Source: Promethearchaeia archaeon
GTDB taxonomy: Archaea > Asgardarchaeota > Lokiarchaeia > Sigyniarchaeales > SOKP01
Reading direction: 5' to 3'
Assembly (NCBI GenBank): GCA_029856375.1
Contig: JAHQWX010000117.1
Location: forward strand, 1-6,171
DNA: 6,171 bases
Of this stretch, positions 1-6,171 are shown piece by piece. Every line of letters starts with the position of its first letter. Position 1 is the stretch's first letter. The position numbers and the translations under genes were made by a program. Below the pieces are notes generated by a model. The model did no database searches. It was not told where the DNA came from and saw only the letters and a program-made list of their open reading frames with translations.

Positions 1-1258
1 CATTAAATCCAAGAACAACAGCAGAGAATCTATCGAAATCTTTTACAACTACTGCATCCAAAATATCGGATTTCTTAATGGGGCCTATATCCGCTTGGCT
101 TATCGTTATATCGTTTTCCCCTAAGTGCTTTTCTAATGCCTCGAGAGAGCCCAAAGTATCAGCTTTAAGTACTACTCCAGCCTTATCAGTTTTAATTCTA
201 ATACTATCTACTTCTTCTTTAACTTGGATTAAAACTTTCTCAGATTCTGATGGGCTTCCAACTACATACAACGGCGCTCCCGCAACAGAGTCTTCAATTC
301 CCGGGGCTAAGATCTTAACTCCTGCTGCTGCGAAAATTTCATCTACTGAATCAAACTTTTGACGAGGATCTCGTATTTCATCTAATGGTTTAGGTAATAG
401 CAGTGCGCGTACTTTCGAGTGGATCGGATTTTCTAGACCTCCAACAATAAATGGTTGTCCTCTTCTTATTATTCCGTCATAGATGAGAGTATCTAACGTG
501 TATCCATAACCCGCTTCTTTTTTCACTTCCAATACAACCCCTTTCGCCGGCCCCTCAGAAAACAGTAATTTGTTTTTTAGAAATTGCTGAGCTAGACCTA
601 ATAACACAATTAACATGGAAGGCACTCCTTCTCCAGATTTTGCGCTTGTTGGGACTATAGCAATGCTTTTTGTAAAGTCTTTTATTTTATCGTACCTGTC
701 GCAACCAGGAAATCCTTCTTCTAAAAAATCCCCAATGATCTTGTATATTTTCTCATCTAACGCCTTTTTTACATGGTCACTTTGTTTCTTATAAGTATCG
801 CCGAAATCTGCGTTATTAATAGATTTCCACCCGTTTATTCGATCAATCTTATTTGCAGCAATGATAAATGGAACCTTGCTTTCACGTAGAATATTAACGC
901 ATTCCCAAGTAATAGGCATAGGTCCATCCATTACATCTATTACCAAAATCGCGATGTCTGCAACTGAGCCACCTCTCTTTCTTAAATTCATAAAAGCGCT
1001 GTGGCCAGGAGTATCTATTACCGCAATTCCTGGTAAAAAAATATCTAAACCAGCAAATTTTTCCCCACAAAACTCCTTTATTGCCTCAGTAGGAAAAAAG
1101 CTTACTCCAATATGTTGCGTTATCCCTGCTGCTTCTCTTTTTTGTACGACGGTCCCCCTAACATAATCTAACAACGAGGTTTTACCGTGGTCAATATGAC
1201 CTAAAATTGTAGCAATCAGCGCTCTCACCTTTTTCTCTTTACTATTCTCTGAAGACAC
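1..1258 (-). CDS. infB: Archaeal translation initiation factor aIF5B, N-terminal 419 codons (C-terminus outside window)
   Basis: Ribosome-dependent GTPase that promotes joining of the ribosomal subunits during initiation; it acts in the cytoplasm. Counting from the GTG at 1258, the G domain shows G1 GHIDHGKT (20-27), G2 GITQHIG (45-51) with the Mg-coordinating Thr47, G3 DTPGH (82-86), G4 NKID (136-139) and G5 SAKSGEG (205-211). Domain II covers roughly 231-350. Domain III begins near 353 and carries the hallmark GVVLKADTLGSLEAL (361-375). The remainder of domain III and domain IV lie beyond the left edge; family members are usually about 600 residues. NKIDRINGW, and the DFTKSIAIVPTSAKSGEG stretch leading into GLAQQFL, mark the archaeal/eukaryotic type; bacterial IF2 lacks them. 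No intein interrupts G1, where some archaeal homologues carry one. The start is uncertain: GTG at 1258, or an in-frame TTG at 1276 adding six residues (LRSWKE); a TAA lies just upstream. No strong Shine-Dalgarno sequence precedes either. Confidence 0.95.
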   Translation of the reverse strand, partial: MSSENSKEKKVRALIATILGHIDHGKTSLLDYVRGTVVQKREAAGITQHIGVSFFPTEAIKEFCGEKFAGLDIFLPGIAVIDTPGHSAFMNLRKRGGSVADIAILVIDVMDGPMPITWECVNILRESKVPFIIAANKIDRINGWKSINNADFGDTYKKQSDHVKKALDEKIYKIIGDFLEEGFPGCDRYDKIKDFTKSIAIVPTSAKSGEGVPSMLIVLLGLAQQFLKNKLLFSEGPAKGVVLEVKKEAGYGYTLDTLIYDGIIRRGQPFIVGGLENPIHSKVRALLLPKPLDEIRDPRQKFDSVDEIFAAAGVKILAPGIEDSVAGAPLYVVGSPSESEKVLIQVKEEVDSIRIKTDKAGVVLKADTLGSLEALEKHLGENDITISQADIGPIKKSDILDAVVVKDFDRFSAVVLGFN

Positions 1259-1275
1259 TTCTTTCCAACTTCTCA

Positions 1276-1300
1276 AATTTAATTTAGATTAAATTAAATT
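1276..1300. repeat. Perfect 11-bp AT-only inverted repeat just upstream of infB
   Basis: The arms aatttaattta (1276-1286) and taaattaaatt (1290-1300) are exact reverse complements separated by gat. The element ends 17 bases before the GTG start of infB and touches the alternative TTG start by one base. It would overlap the transcription start predicted from the candidate TATA box at 1312-1320. That is a suitable place for a repressor operator or a short 5'-UTR hairpin. It contains only A and T in the arms, so chance in AT-rich intergenic DNA is a real alternative. Confidence 0.5.
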
Positions 1301-1311
1301 AAGAAAAGTGA

Positions 1312-1320
1312 TTTAAAAAA
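1312..1320 (-). promoter_or_regulatory. Candidate archaeal TATA box for infB
   Basis: On the minus strand this reads TTTTTTAAA, preceded by the purine-rich GAAGAA (1321-1326), which could serve as a BRE-like element. An archaeal TATA box centred near 1316 predicts transcription starting around 1290, about 30 bases before the GTG of infB. The assignment rests only on sequence and spacing. The same T run could instead be part of a terminator for the upstream glycosyltransferase gene. Confidence 0.3.
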
Positions 1321-1352
1321 TTCTTCAATATCGACTTAGAATTAATAAAAAA
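1315..1352 (-). terminator. Candidate oligo-T terminator after the glycosyltransferase gene
   Basis: Read on the minus strand, two T6 tracts (1352-1347 and 1320-1315) follow the TAA stop of the glycosyltransferase gene by about 10 and 40 bases. Archaeal RNA polymerase terminates at short oligo-T tracts without needing a hairpin, so either could end that transcript. No stable GC-rich stem precedes them. Confidence 0.35.
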
Positions 1353-1361
1353 TTGCGAAAT

Positions 1362-3080
1362 TTATTGGAAAATTTGTACAAGCGATTCGTTTGTTATGCC
1401 GTAATCCTTTAGTTTAAAAATGTGCAAATCAACGCTGTATTCTTCTAAATATTGATCAATTTCATATAATATTAGCGAAAAAAATAACTCGTAATTGGCT
1501 TGAAATGTTGGATCGTCGTAGAATTTGGGTCCAAAACGATAAAAAATTATAAAAGTTGGATTTCGAGAAAGTACATATTCTGCTGAGAAACCTTCTTGCG
1601 CAATATATTCGTCCATCAACCCCCAAAGATCAATAAAATACATATCACAATAATATGGGAAAATTCCAAGATTTGTATAAGCGATACTGGTATTTTCTGG
1701 AATATTATCATCGAACCACCTTGCTAAAAGGTAGTGCTTATCGTTAGTATCAGTAAAAGAAGTATTTTTATATATTAAAGGAGCGGAACCGGGATAAATT
1801 ACAAGAAATAAAATCAAAATCAAAGGTATGTATATTCTCATAGATTGATTTCTTCCACCACTTTCACTAATTATCTCCTCATTTTTAATTGAGGGATTGA
1901 AGAAATTAACGGAAGCGATTATAACGAAAGGCATTGAAGGTAACGCAAACCTAAATCCTTGCGCAGCGTTAAAAGCCTCAAGATTCAACATAATTGCGAA
2001 GTTTATTAAAATAGGAACGATGAATAGAATGAATGTATTGTAATCCTTTTTATCACGAATGAGTTTAAAAGCTCCTATGAAGAATAATATAAAAACTGGT
2101 GTAGTAAAGGCAATAAATGTTAAAAGGTATTCAATACCCTCAGAAGTAATTAACGCAGAGGATCCTTTCGCATAATACGAATTTGGGAAAAAATAGCCAT
2201 AGTAACTATATCTCCATAAGAAATAAAGAACATATAGTATACCAACAATAGCGCTCGAAATTATTCGCTGAACGAACACTTTTTTATTTTTTTTCAAAAA
2301 TAAAAATATTAATAACAAACTTCCCTCCATTCCTAAAACATAGACAATTCCTTCAGCACGCGTAAGACAGAGCAAAAAAGATGCAATTATCGAAAAAATT
2401 GGATATTTTCTTGAAGTATTCGCCTGTTGTTCACAAACTTCTTTATACGCAAAATAATAAGCGGAAATAATCAATAGAACAAAAAGCGGAGTCTCTAATC
2501 CACCAATAGTCCAAAGATGAAAAGGATAGTATATCGAATATAATAAGGGAGCAAAAAGCGAGACTTTTCTATCGTAAAATTGACTCGCGAATTTATACAG
2601 AAGGATAATTGAACCCGTACTAAAAACCATAGAAAAAATTTTCGTATAGATAAGAATTTCTATATTCAATGCTATAGGAATCGCGCTAAGAATAACCCAT
2701 AAAAAGTTCGAATACCCTTCGACTGGATTATTATCTCGATTAAAGACAATTCCATATCCATTAACGAGATTTTTCGAATACCTAAAAGTAATAAAAGCAT
2801 CGTCCGTTGTAAAAGAGAAAAAGTATAAATTCCACAAAATTGAAATCCCTATGCATAATGCGATTACGATAAAAACAAATTTCTTCTCGTCTTGAATATG
2901 ATAACTATACAGTCTTGTTGGTCTTTTCTTTACAAATAGTCTATGAATAAAGAAAACCAAAAAAATAAAAACAATTGAGAACGAAATAATCTGAATTAAG
3001 ATTATAGGATCAGCAATTAAAGCCTCTAAGATATTATTAACAAGATTGAATAAATCTCCAAAAATATCAATAATTACCAA
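1362..3080 (-). CDS. GT-C fold membrane glycosyltransferase, AftB-like group
   Basis: Predicted integral-membrane enzyme that transfers a sugar from a polyprenyl- or dolichyl-phosphate-linked donor to a lipid, glycan or protein on the outer face of the membrane; donor and acceptor cannot be read from the sequence. The 572 residues contain about 12-13 hydrophobic segments and a roughly 135-residue soluble C-terminal part (from about 435). The first external loop has the GT-C acidic pair in TTDDAFITFRY (91-101; D93, D94), followed by NPVEGYSNFLW (118-128). Other family-like patches are GGLETPLF (193-200), TRAEG (240-244), RYSYYGYFFPNSYYAKG (290-306), RFALPSMP (377-384) and IDLWGLMDEYIA (483-494). 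This set resembles mycobacterial arabinofuranosyltransferase AftB and its many uncharacterised relatives; arabinose should not be assumed. One hydrophobic helix (about 26-46) precedes the helix that normally leads into the DD loop. The start is TTG at 3080: the frame has a TAG at 3113-3111 and no ATG until codon 151, which is past the DD motif. It sits 59 bp after uvrA and has no evident functional link to it. Confidence 0.85.
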   Translation of the reverse strand: MVIIDIFGDLFNLVNNILEALIADPIILIQIISFSIVFIFLVFFIHRLFVKKRPTRLYSYHIQDEKKFVFIVIALCIGISILWNLYFFSFTTDDAFITFRYSKNLVNGYGIVFNRDNNPVEGYSNFLWVILSAIPIALNIEILIYTKIFSMVFSTGSIILLYKFASQFYDRKVSLFAPLLYSIYYPFHLWTIGGLETPLFVLLIISAYYFAYKEVCEQQANTSRKYPIFSIIASFLLCLTRAEGIVYVLGMEGSLLLIFLFLKKNKKVFVQRIISSAIVGILYVLYFLWRYSYYGYFFPNSYYAKGSSALITSEGIEYLLTFIAFTTPVFILFFIGAFKLIRDKKDYNTFILFIVPILINFAIMLNLEAFNAAQGFRFALPSMPFVIIASVNFFNPSIKNEEIISESGGRNQSMRIYIPLILILFLVIYPGSAPLIYKNTSFTDTNDKHYLLARWFDDNIPENTSIAYTNLGIFPYYCDMYFIDLWGLMDEYIAQEGFSAEYVLSRNPTFIIFYRFGPKFYDDPTFQANYELFFSLILYEIDQYLEEYSVDLHIFKLKDYGITNESLVQIFQ

Positions 3081-3117
3081 GAGAAATCCATCCGCGAAAG
3101 CTATTTTCTTCTAATAA

Positions 3118-3143
3118 ATAATTAAATGATGTATTTAAATTAT
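3118..3143. promoter_or_regulatory. AT-rich imperfect inverted repeat with a candidate TATA box for the glycosyltransferase gene
   Basis: In the 59-bp gap after uvrA, ataattaaat (3118-3127) and atttaaattat (3133-3143) are inverted copies with a one-base indel, separated by gatgt; the right arm runs over the uvrA stop codon. On the minus strand the element includes TTTAAATA (3139-3132), a plausible TATA box. It would place transcription near 3109, about 29 bases ahead of the TTG start at 3080. No oligo-T tract separates it from uvrA, so read-through from uvrBA remains possible. The low sequence complexity keeps this call weak. Confidence 0.25.
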
Positions 3144-6025
3144 GACAAATGGGGTTTCAAAAATTTTGCGGTATAAGAGGTTTCTGATTCGATGATTTCT
3201 TCGGGATTCCCTTGCACAACGATGTTCCCCCCTTTCTCGCCACCTTCTGGACCTAAGTCAATAATATAATCAGCAGATTTTATGACATCCATATTATGTT
3301 CAATAATGATAACTGTATTTCCTTTATCGACTAATCTTTGAAGAACTTTCAGAAGAGAATTAATATCGTAAGCGCTTAAACCAGTAGTTGGTTCGTCTAA
3401 TATGTATAAAGTTTTCCCTGTATTCGTTTTTCTCAATTCTCTCGCGATTTTTACTCGCTGAGATTCGCCTCCACTCAATGTTGTCGATGGTTGCCCCAAT
3501 TCTAAATATCCCAAACCAACATCAACTACTGTTTGTAGAGTTCGCTTTAAATTTGGATACTTGTCAAAGAATTTTAATGCTTCGTCAAATGTCATTTTAA
3601 GTACATCATATATCGTTTTTCCGTTGTACTTGATGTCAAGAGTTTCAGCGTTGTATCGCTTTCCGTTACATAAATCGCATTTAATAAATACATCCGGTAA
3701 AAAATACATCTGTTTGAGAATATAACCGGTTCCTTTACACTTTTTACAATGACCAGAAGCAGTATTAAACGAAAAACGTCCCTTTTTATAACCTCTCTCT
3801 CGAGACTCGGGTAATTGCGCAAAAATATCTCGAATGTAATCTAGCGCTTTTGTGTATGTAGCTGGAACCGATCGTGGTGTTTTCCCAATTGGTGATTGGT
3901 CTATATTAATCACATTGGTAAGATGATAATGACCGACGATTTGATTAAAATCACCCGGATCCAAAGGAATTGTCTTCCGATATCTTCTTACATTCACTAA
4001 ATTATACAATCCTTTATTAAGGCATTCAATAATTAGACTTGTTTTTCCCGCTCCTGAAACACCAGTTACACAAGTTAAAACTCCAAGAGGTATAGTCACA
4101 TCAATATCTTTTAGGTTATTCTCTTTCACACCTTTTATCGTAATTGAATTGCCTTCAAATTGAATTGTACGCCTAATTAATGGTACTTCAATTTTTTCTT
4201 CACCAGAGAGATACTTTCCAGTTAACGTGTTAGAATCGAGAATTGACTCTAATGATCCTTCGGCTACGACTTTTCCTCCATTTTCACCGGCTAAAGGCCC
4301 TAAATCTATAATGTGATCAGCATTACGGATAATTAATTCGTCGTGCTCTACAACAACAACCGTATTTCCTAAATCTCTTAATTTTTTTAGCATTCTGATT
4401 AATCTTTCAATATCTCGAGCGTGAAGTCCAACGCTAGGCTCGTCAAGTACATACAATACACCTACCAAACTAGAGCCTAATTGAGTTGCTAATCTTATTC
4501 TCTCGGCTTCTCCAACAGATAATGTATGAGAGCGGCGACTAAGAGAGATGTAATCCAAACCTACATTGTCTAAAAACGAGAGCCTTTCTTTAATTTCCTT
4601 TAAAACATCTTTTACAATCTTTTTTTCAAGCTGAGTAAGTTTTAATTTCTTAAAAAATTGAACTGAATCTTTTACCGACATTTCTGTTAATTCTGAGATA
4701 TTTAATCCATTAATTGTAACAGCTCGACTTTTAGGATTTAGTCTTTGACCGTTGCATTCCGGACATTTAACTCGTCTCATAAAAGATTCATATATCTCTT
4801 TACTAACCTCAGATTTAGTTTCCATGTATCTCCGATATAGCATTGGCACAATTCCTTCAAATGGGCGCTTGAATTTATAGGAAGACTCGTAATCGCGTTG
4901 ATAGTATTTACTTCCATTGTTATCGCTAGTCAAGTGAAATTCTATGGCTTCATCTCCAGAGCCATTCAAAATTATTTCTAAGTGCTCTCGATTAAAATCT
5001 ATAAGAGGAGTTTGATCTATATCGAAGCCATAGTGGTCGGCAACTTGTTGAATCATTTGCCAGTAATACCCTGAATTCGATCTAAATCCAGGAATGTTTC
5101 TTATTCTACTTTCTTGAAGCGGCAAATCTAAATCCGAGCCTAGAATTAATTTAAAATCAAATTCTAATATAGTTCCTAACCCCGTACAATTTTTACAACT
5201 CCCGTGAGGAATATTAAAAGAAAACATTTTATGGTTAAGTGGCGGAATTGAAATTTTGCATTCTAGACACGCATAATACTCCGAGAAGGTCAATTCTTCT
5301 TGCTCGAGGATTTCAATAACGACAATCCCATCTGTTAATTTTAATGCAGTCTCTATTGAGTCCGCAAGCCTTTTTCTTATCCCTTTGTACATTACTAATC
5401 GATCAACAATAACATTTATGGTGTGCTTAACGAACTTTTCCATAGGAATATCTTCTTCTAAAGTGTATTGGACTCCATCCACTTCTACTCGAGCAAAACC
5501 TTGTTTCTTAAGATTTTGCAAAAGGTCTTTATACTCGCCCTTTCTATCGCGAATTACTGGCGCTTTAATAAGAAACTTTTGATTATTTTTAATAATTTTT
5601 ATTATTTGATCAATTATTTGCTGAGGAGTTTGAGGTTTGATCTCCTTACCACAATTTGGACAATGGGGAATTCCAATGTTAGCGTAAAGCAATCGATAAT
5701 AGTCGTAAATTTCTGTTACCGTACCCACTGTACTTCTGGGATTTTTAGATAATGGTTTTTGTTCTATCGCAATTGCGGGAGATAATCCTTCAATTGAATC
5801 GACATCTGGTTTATCCATTTCACCTAAAAACTGTCTTGCATAACTCGATAAAGATTCTAAAAATCGTCTCTGTCCCTCTGCGTATAAAGTATCCATTGCT
5901 AAACTTGACTTCCCACTTCCACTGATTCCCGTAATAACAACGAGTTTATTCCTTGGAATTACGACATCAATGTTCTTGAGGTTATTTTGGCGTGCTCCTT
6001 TAATTACAATGTTAGAATTGTTCAT
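3140..6025 (-). CDS. uvrA: UvrA, excinuclease ABC subunit A
   Basis: Damage-recognition ATPase of bacterial-type nucleotide excision repair; a dimer scans DNA for bulky lesions and loads UvrB. The 961 residues are full length and hold two ABC ATPase modules. Module I: Walker A GISGSGKS (33-40), UvrB-binding region about 130-250, zinc module C253/C256/C277/C280, signature LSVGEAER (502-509), Walker B with DEPS (528-531), H-loop His561. Module II: Walker A GVSGAGKT (655-662), zinc module C760/C763/C783/C786, signature LSGGESQR (850-857), Walker B with DEPT (877-880), H-loop His910. Two further CxxC pairs (122/125 and 421/424) may bind zinc. The UvrB-binding region argues for a true repair UvrA and not the shortened UvrA2 type. 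Departures from the family are Val504 and Glu508 in signature I (usually LSGGE and Gln), Ala659/Thr662 in Walker A II, and Ser884 where GLH is usual. The ATG at 6025 overlaps the uvrB stop, with only a weak, distant AGAGG upstream. No frameshift is visible. Confidence 0.97.
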   Translation of the reverse strand: MNNSNIVIKGARQNNLKNIDVVIPRNKLVVITGISGSGKSSLAMDTLYAEGQRRFLESLSSYARQFLGEMDKPDVDSIEGLSPAIAIEQKPLSKNPRSTVGTVTEIYDYYRLLYANIGIPHCPNCGKEIKPQTPQQIIDQIIKIIKNNQKFLIKAPVIRDRKGEYKDLLQNLKKQGFARVEVDGVQYTLEEDIPMEKFVKHTINVIVDRLVMYKGIRKRLADSIETALKLTDGIVVIEILEQEELTFSEYYACLECKISIPPLNHKMFSFNIPHGSCKNCTGLGTILEFDFKLILGSDLDLPLQESRIRNIPGFRSNSGYYWQMIQQVADHYGFDIDQTPLIDFNREHLEIILNGSGDEAIEFHLTSDNNGSKYYQRDYESSYKFKRPFEGIVPMLYRRYMETKSEVSKEIYESFMRRVKCPECNGQRLNPKSRAVTINGLNISELTEMSVKDSVQFFKKLKLTQLEKKIVKDVLKEIKERLSFLDNVGLDYISLSRRSHTLSVGEAERIRLATQLGSSLVGVLYVLDEPSVGLHARDIERLIRMLKKLRDLGNTVVVVEHDELIIRNADHIIDLGPLAGENGGKVVAEGSLESILDSNTLTGKYLSGEEKIEVPLIRRTIQFEGNSITIKGVKENNLKDIDVTIPLGVLTCVTGVSGAGKTSLIIECLNKGLYNLVNVRRYRKTIPLDPGDFNQIVGHYHLTNVINIDQSPIGKTPRSVPATYTKALDYIRDIFAQLPESRERGYKKGRFSFNTASGHCKKCKGTGYILKQMYFLPDVFIKCDLCNGKRYNAETLDIKYNGKTIYDVLKMTFDEALKFFDKYPNLKRTLQTVVDVGLGYLELGQPSTTLSGGESQRVKIARELRKTNTGKTLYILDEPTTGLSAYDINSLLKVLQRLVDKGNTVIIIEHNMDVIKSADYIIDLGPEGGEKGGNIVVQGNPEEIIESETSYTAKFLKPHLS
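6022..6025 (-). promoter_or_regulatory. ATGA stop-start overlap joining uvrB and uvrA
   Basis: On the minus strand the uvrA ATG (6025-6023) and the uvrB TGA (6024-6022) share bases in ATGA. The nearest Shine-Dalgarno-like sequence, AGAGG, ends about 11 bases before the ATG. This arrangement suggests that ribosomes finishing uvrB re-initiate on uvrA, keeping the two partner subunits coupled in amount. It also firmly fixes the uvrA start. Confidence 0.75.
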
Positions 6026-6171
6026 TTGCTTCGCTGCCTCTTTGTGATGTTATTATCAACTTTTATTTTTTTAATTTTATCTCTCAAATATGCCGCATCT
6101 TCAAATCTTAGATCGTTGGCGGCACGATACATCTCGCTTTCTAAATATTTAAGCAAACCAATTACATCTGT
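6022..6171 (-). CDS. uvrB: UvrB, excinuclease ABC subunit B, C-terminal 49 codons (N-terminus outside window)
   Basis: UvrB is the helicase-like subunit that UvrA loads onto damaged DNA and that then recruits the nuclease UvrC. Only the C-terminal tail is visible. It contains a UVR motif: LKYLESEMYRAANDLRFEDA followed by AYLRDKIKKIK, matching the pattern of an acidic/basic helical hairpin with FEDAAxLRDxI. In UvrB this motif docks onto the equivalent motif in UvrC, so an intact copy implies a UvrC elsewhere in the genome. A short basic tail ends in KRQRSK before the TGA. A UVR motif also occurs in UvrC and a few other proteins, but its C-terminal position and direct coupling to uvrA make UvrB by far the best reading. 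The motor domains and promoter lie to the right of the window. Confidence 0.9.
   Translation of the reverse strand, partial: TDVIGLLKYLESEMYRAANDLRFEDAAYLRDKIKKIKVDNNITKRQRSK

Noticed and set aside
78..1166. Plus-strand open frames at 78-362 and 861-1166
   Set aside because: They lie antisense to the aIF5B gene, whose minus-strand frame has all five G motifs in order; the plus-strand products show no recognisable family pattern.
1..1258. Bacterial IF2 or an intein-containing aIF5B
   Set aside because: The G4-G5 region and NKIDRINGW are of the archaeal type, and G1 through G5 are uninterrupted, so there is no intein in the visible part.
1259..3139. tRNA, small RNA or CRISPR repeats in the two intergenic gaps
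   Set aside because: The gaps are only 103 and 59 bp, are AT-rich, and show no cloverleaf-like stems or regularly spaced repeats.
3388..5752. Short open frames at 3388-3600 (+), 3592-3822 (-), 5385-5582 (+) and 5468-5752 (+)
   Set aside because: All fall within uvrA, which is continuous and carries every expected motif; these are shadows of its codon pattern.
3140..6025. UvrA2-type or drug-resistance UvrA paralogue
   Set aside because: The UvrB-binding region (about residues 130-250) is present, and the gene is directly coupled to uvrB.

Overview
The window looks like a piece of an AT-rich archaeal chromosome. The clearest sign is the gene at 1-1258. It encodes an archaeal/eukaryotic-type IF5B GTPase, not bacterial IF2, with no introns and a GTG or TTG start. 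Non-ATG starts, tightly packed same-strand genes and oligo-T tracts after genes also fit an archaeon. I cannot place it further; a mesophilic lineage that acquired bacterial-type UvrABC repair is the natural inference.

All genes are on the minus strand, so they are read from right to left. Positions 6171-6022 are the last 49 codons of uvrB, carrying its UVR motif. Positions 6025-3140 are a complete uvrA (961 aa), overlapping uvrB by the four bases ATGA. After a 59-bp gap, 3080-1362 encodes a 572-residue multi-spanning GT-C glycosyltransferase that resembles the AftB-like group. After a further 103-bp gap, 1258-1 is the first 419 codons of infB (aIF5B), which runs off the left edge. No gene-free stretch exceeds 103 bp.

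uvrB and uvrA form one operon: UvrA finds bulky DNA damage and loads UvrB, which then recruits UvrC (not in this window). The glycosyltransferase and aIF5B have unrelated jobs (envelope or protein glycosylation; ribosomal subunit joining) and are probably separate transcription units, because both gaps contain AT-rich promoter-like sequence. The gap before infB also holds a perfect 11-bp inverted repeat.

I found no RNA gene, mobile element, CRISPR array or obviously new multi-gene system. The points most worth a second look are an altered ABC signature in UvrA, the palindrome at the infB start, and the unusual start and N-terminal helix of the glycosyltransferase.
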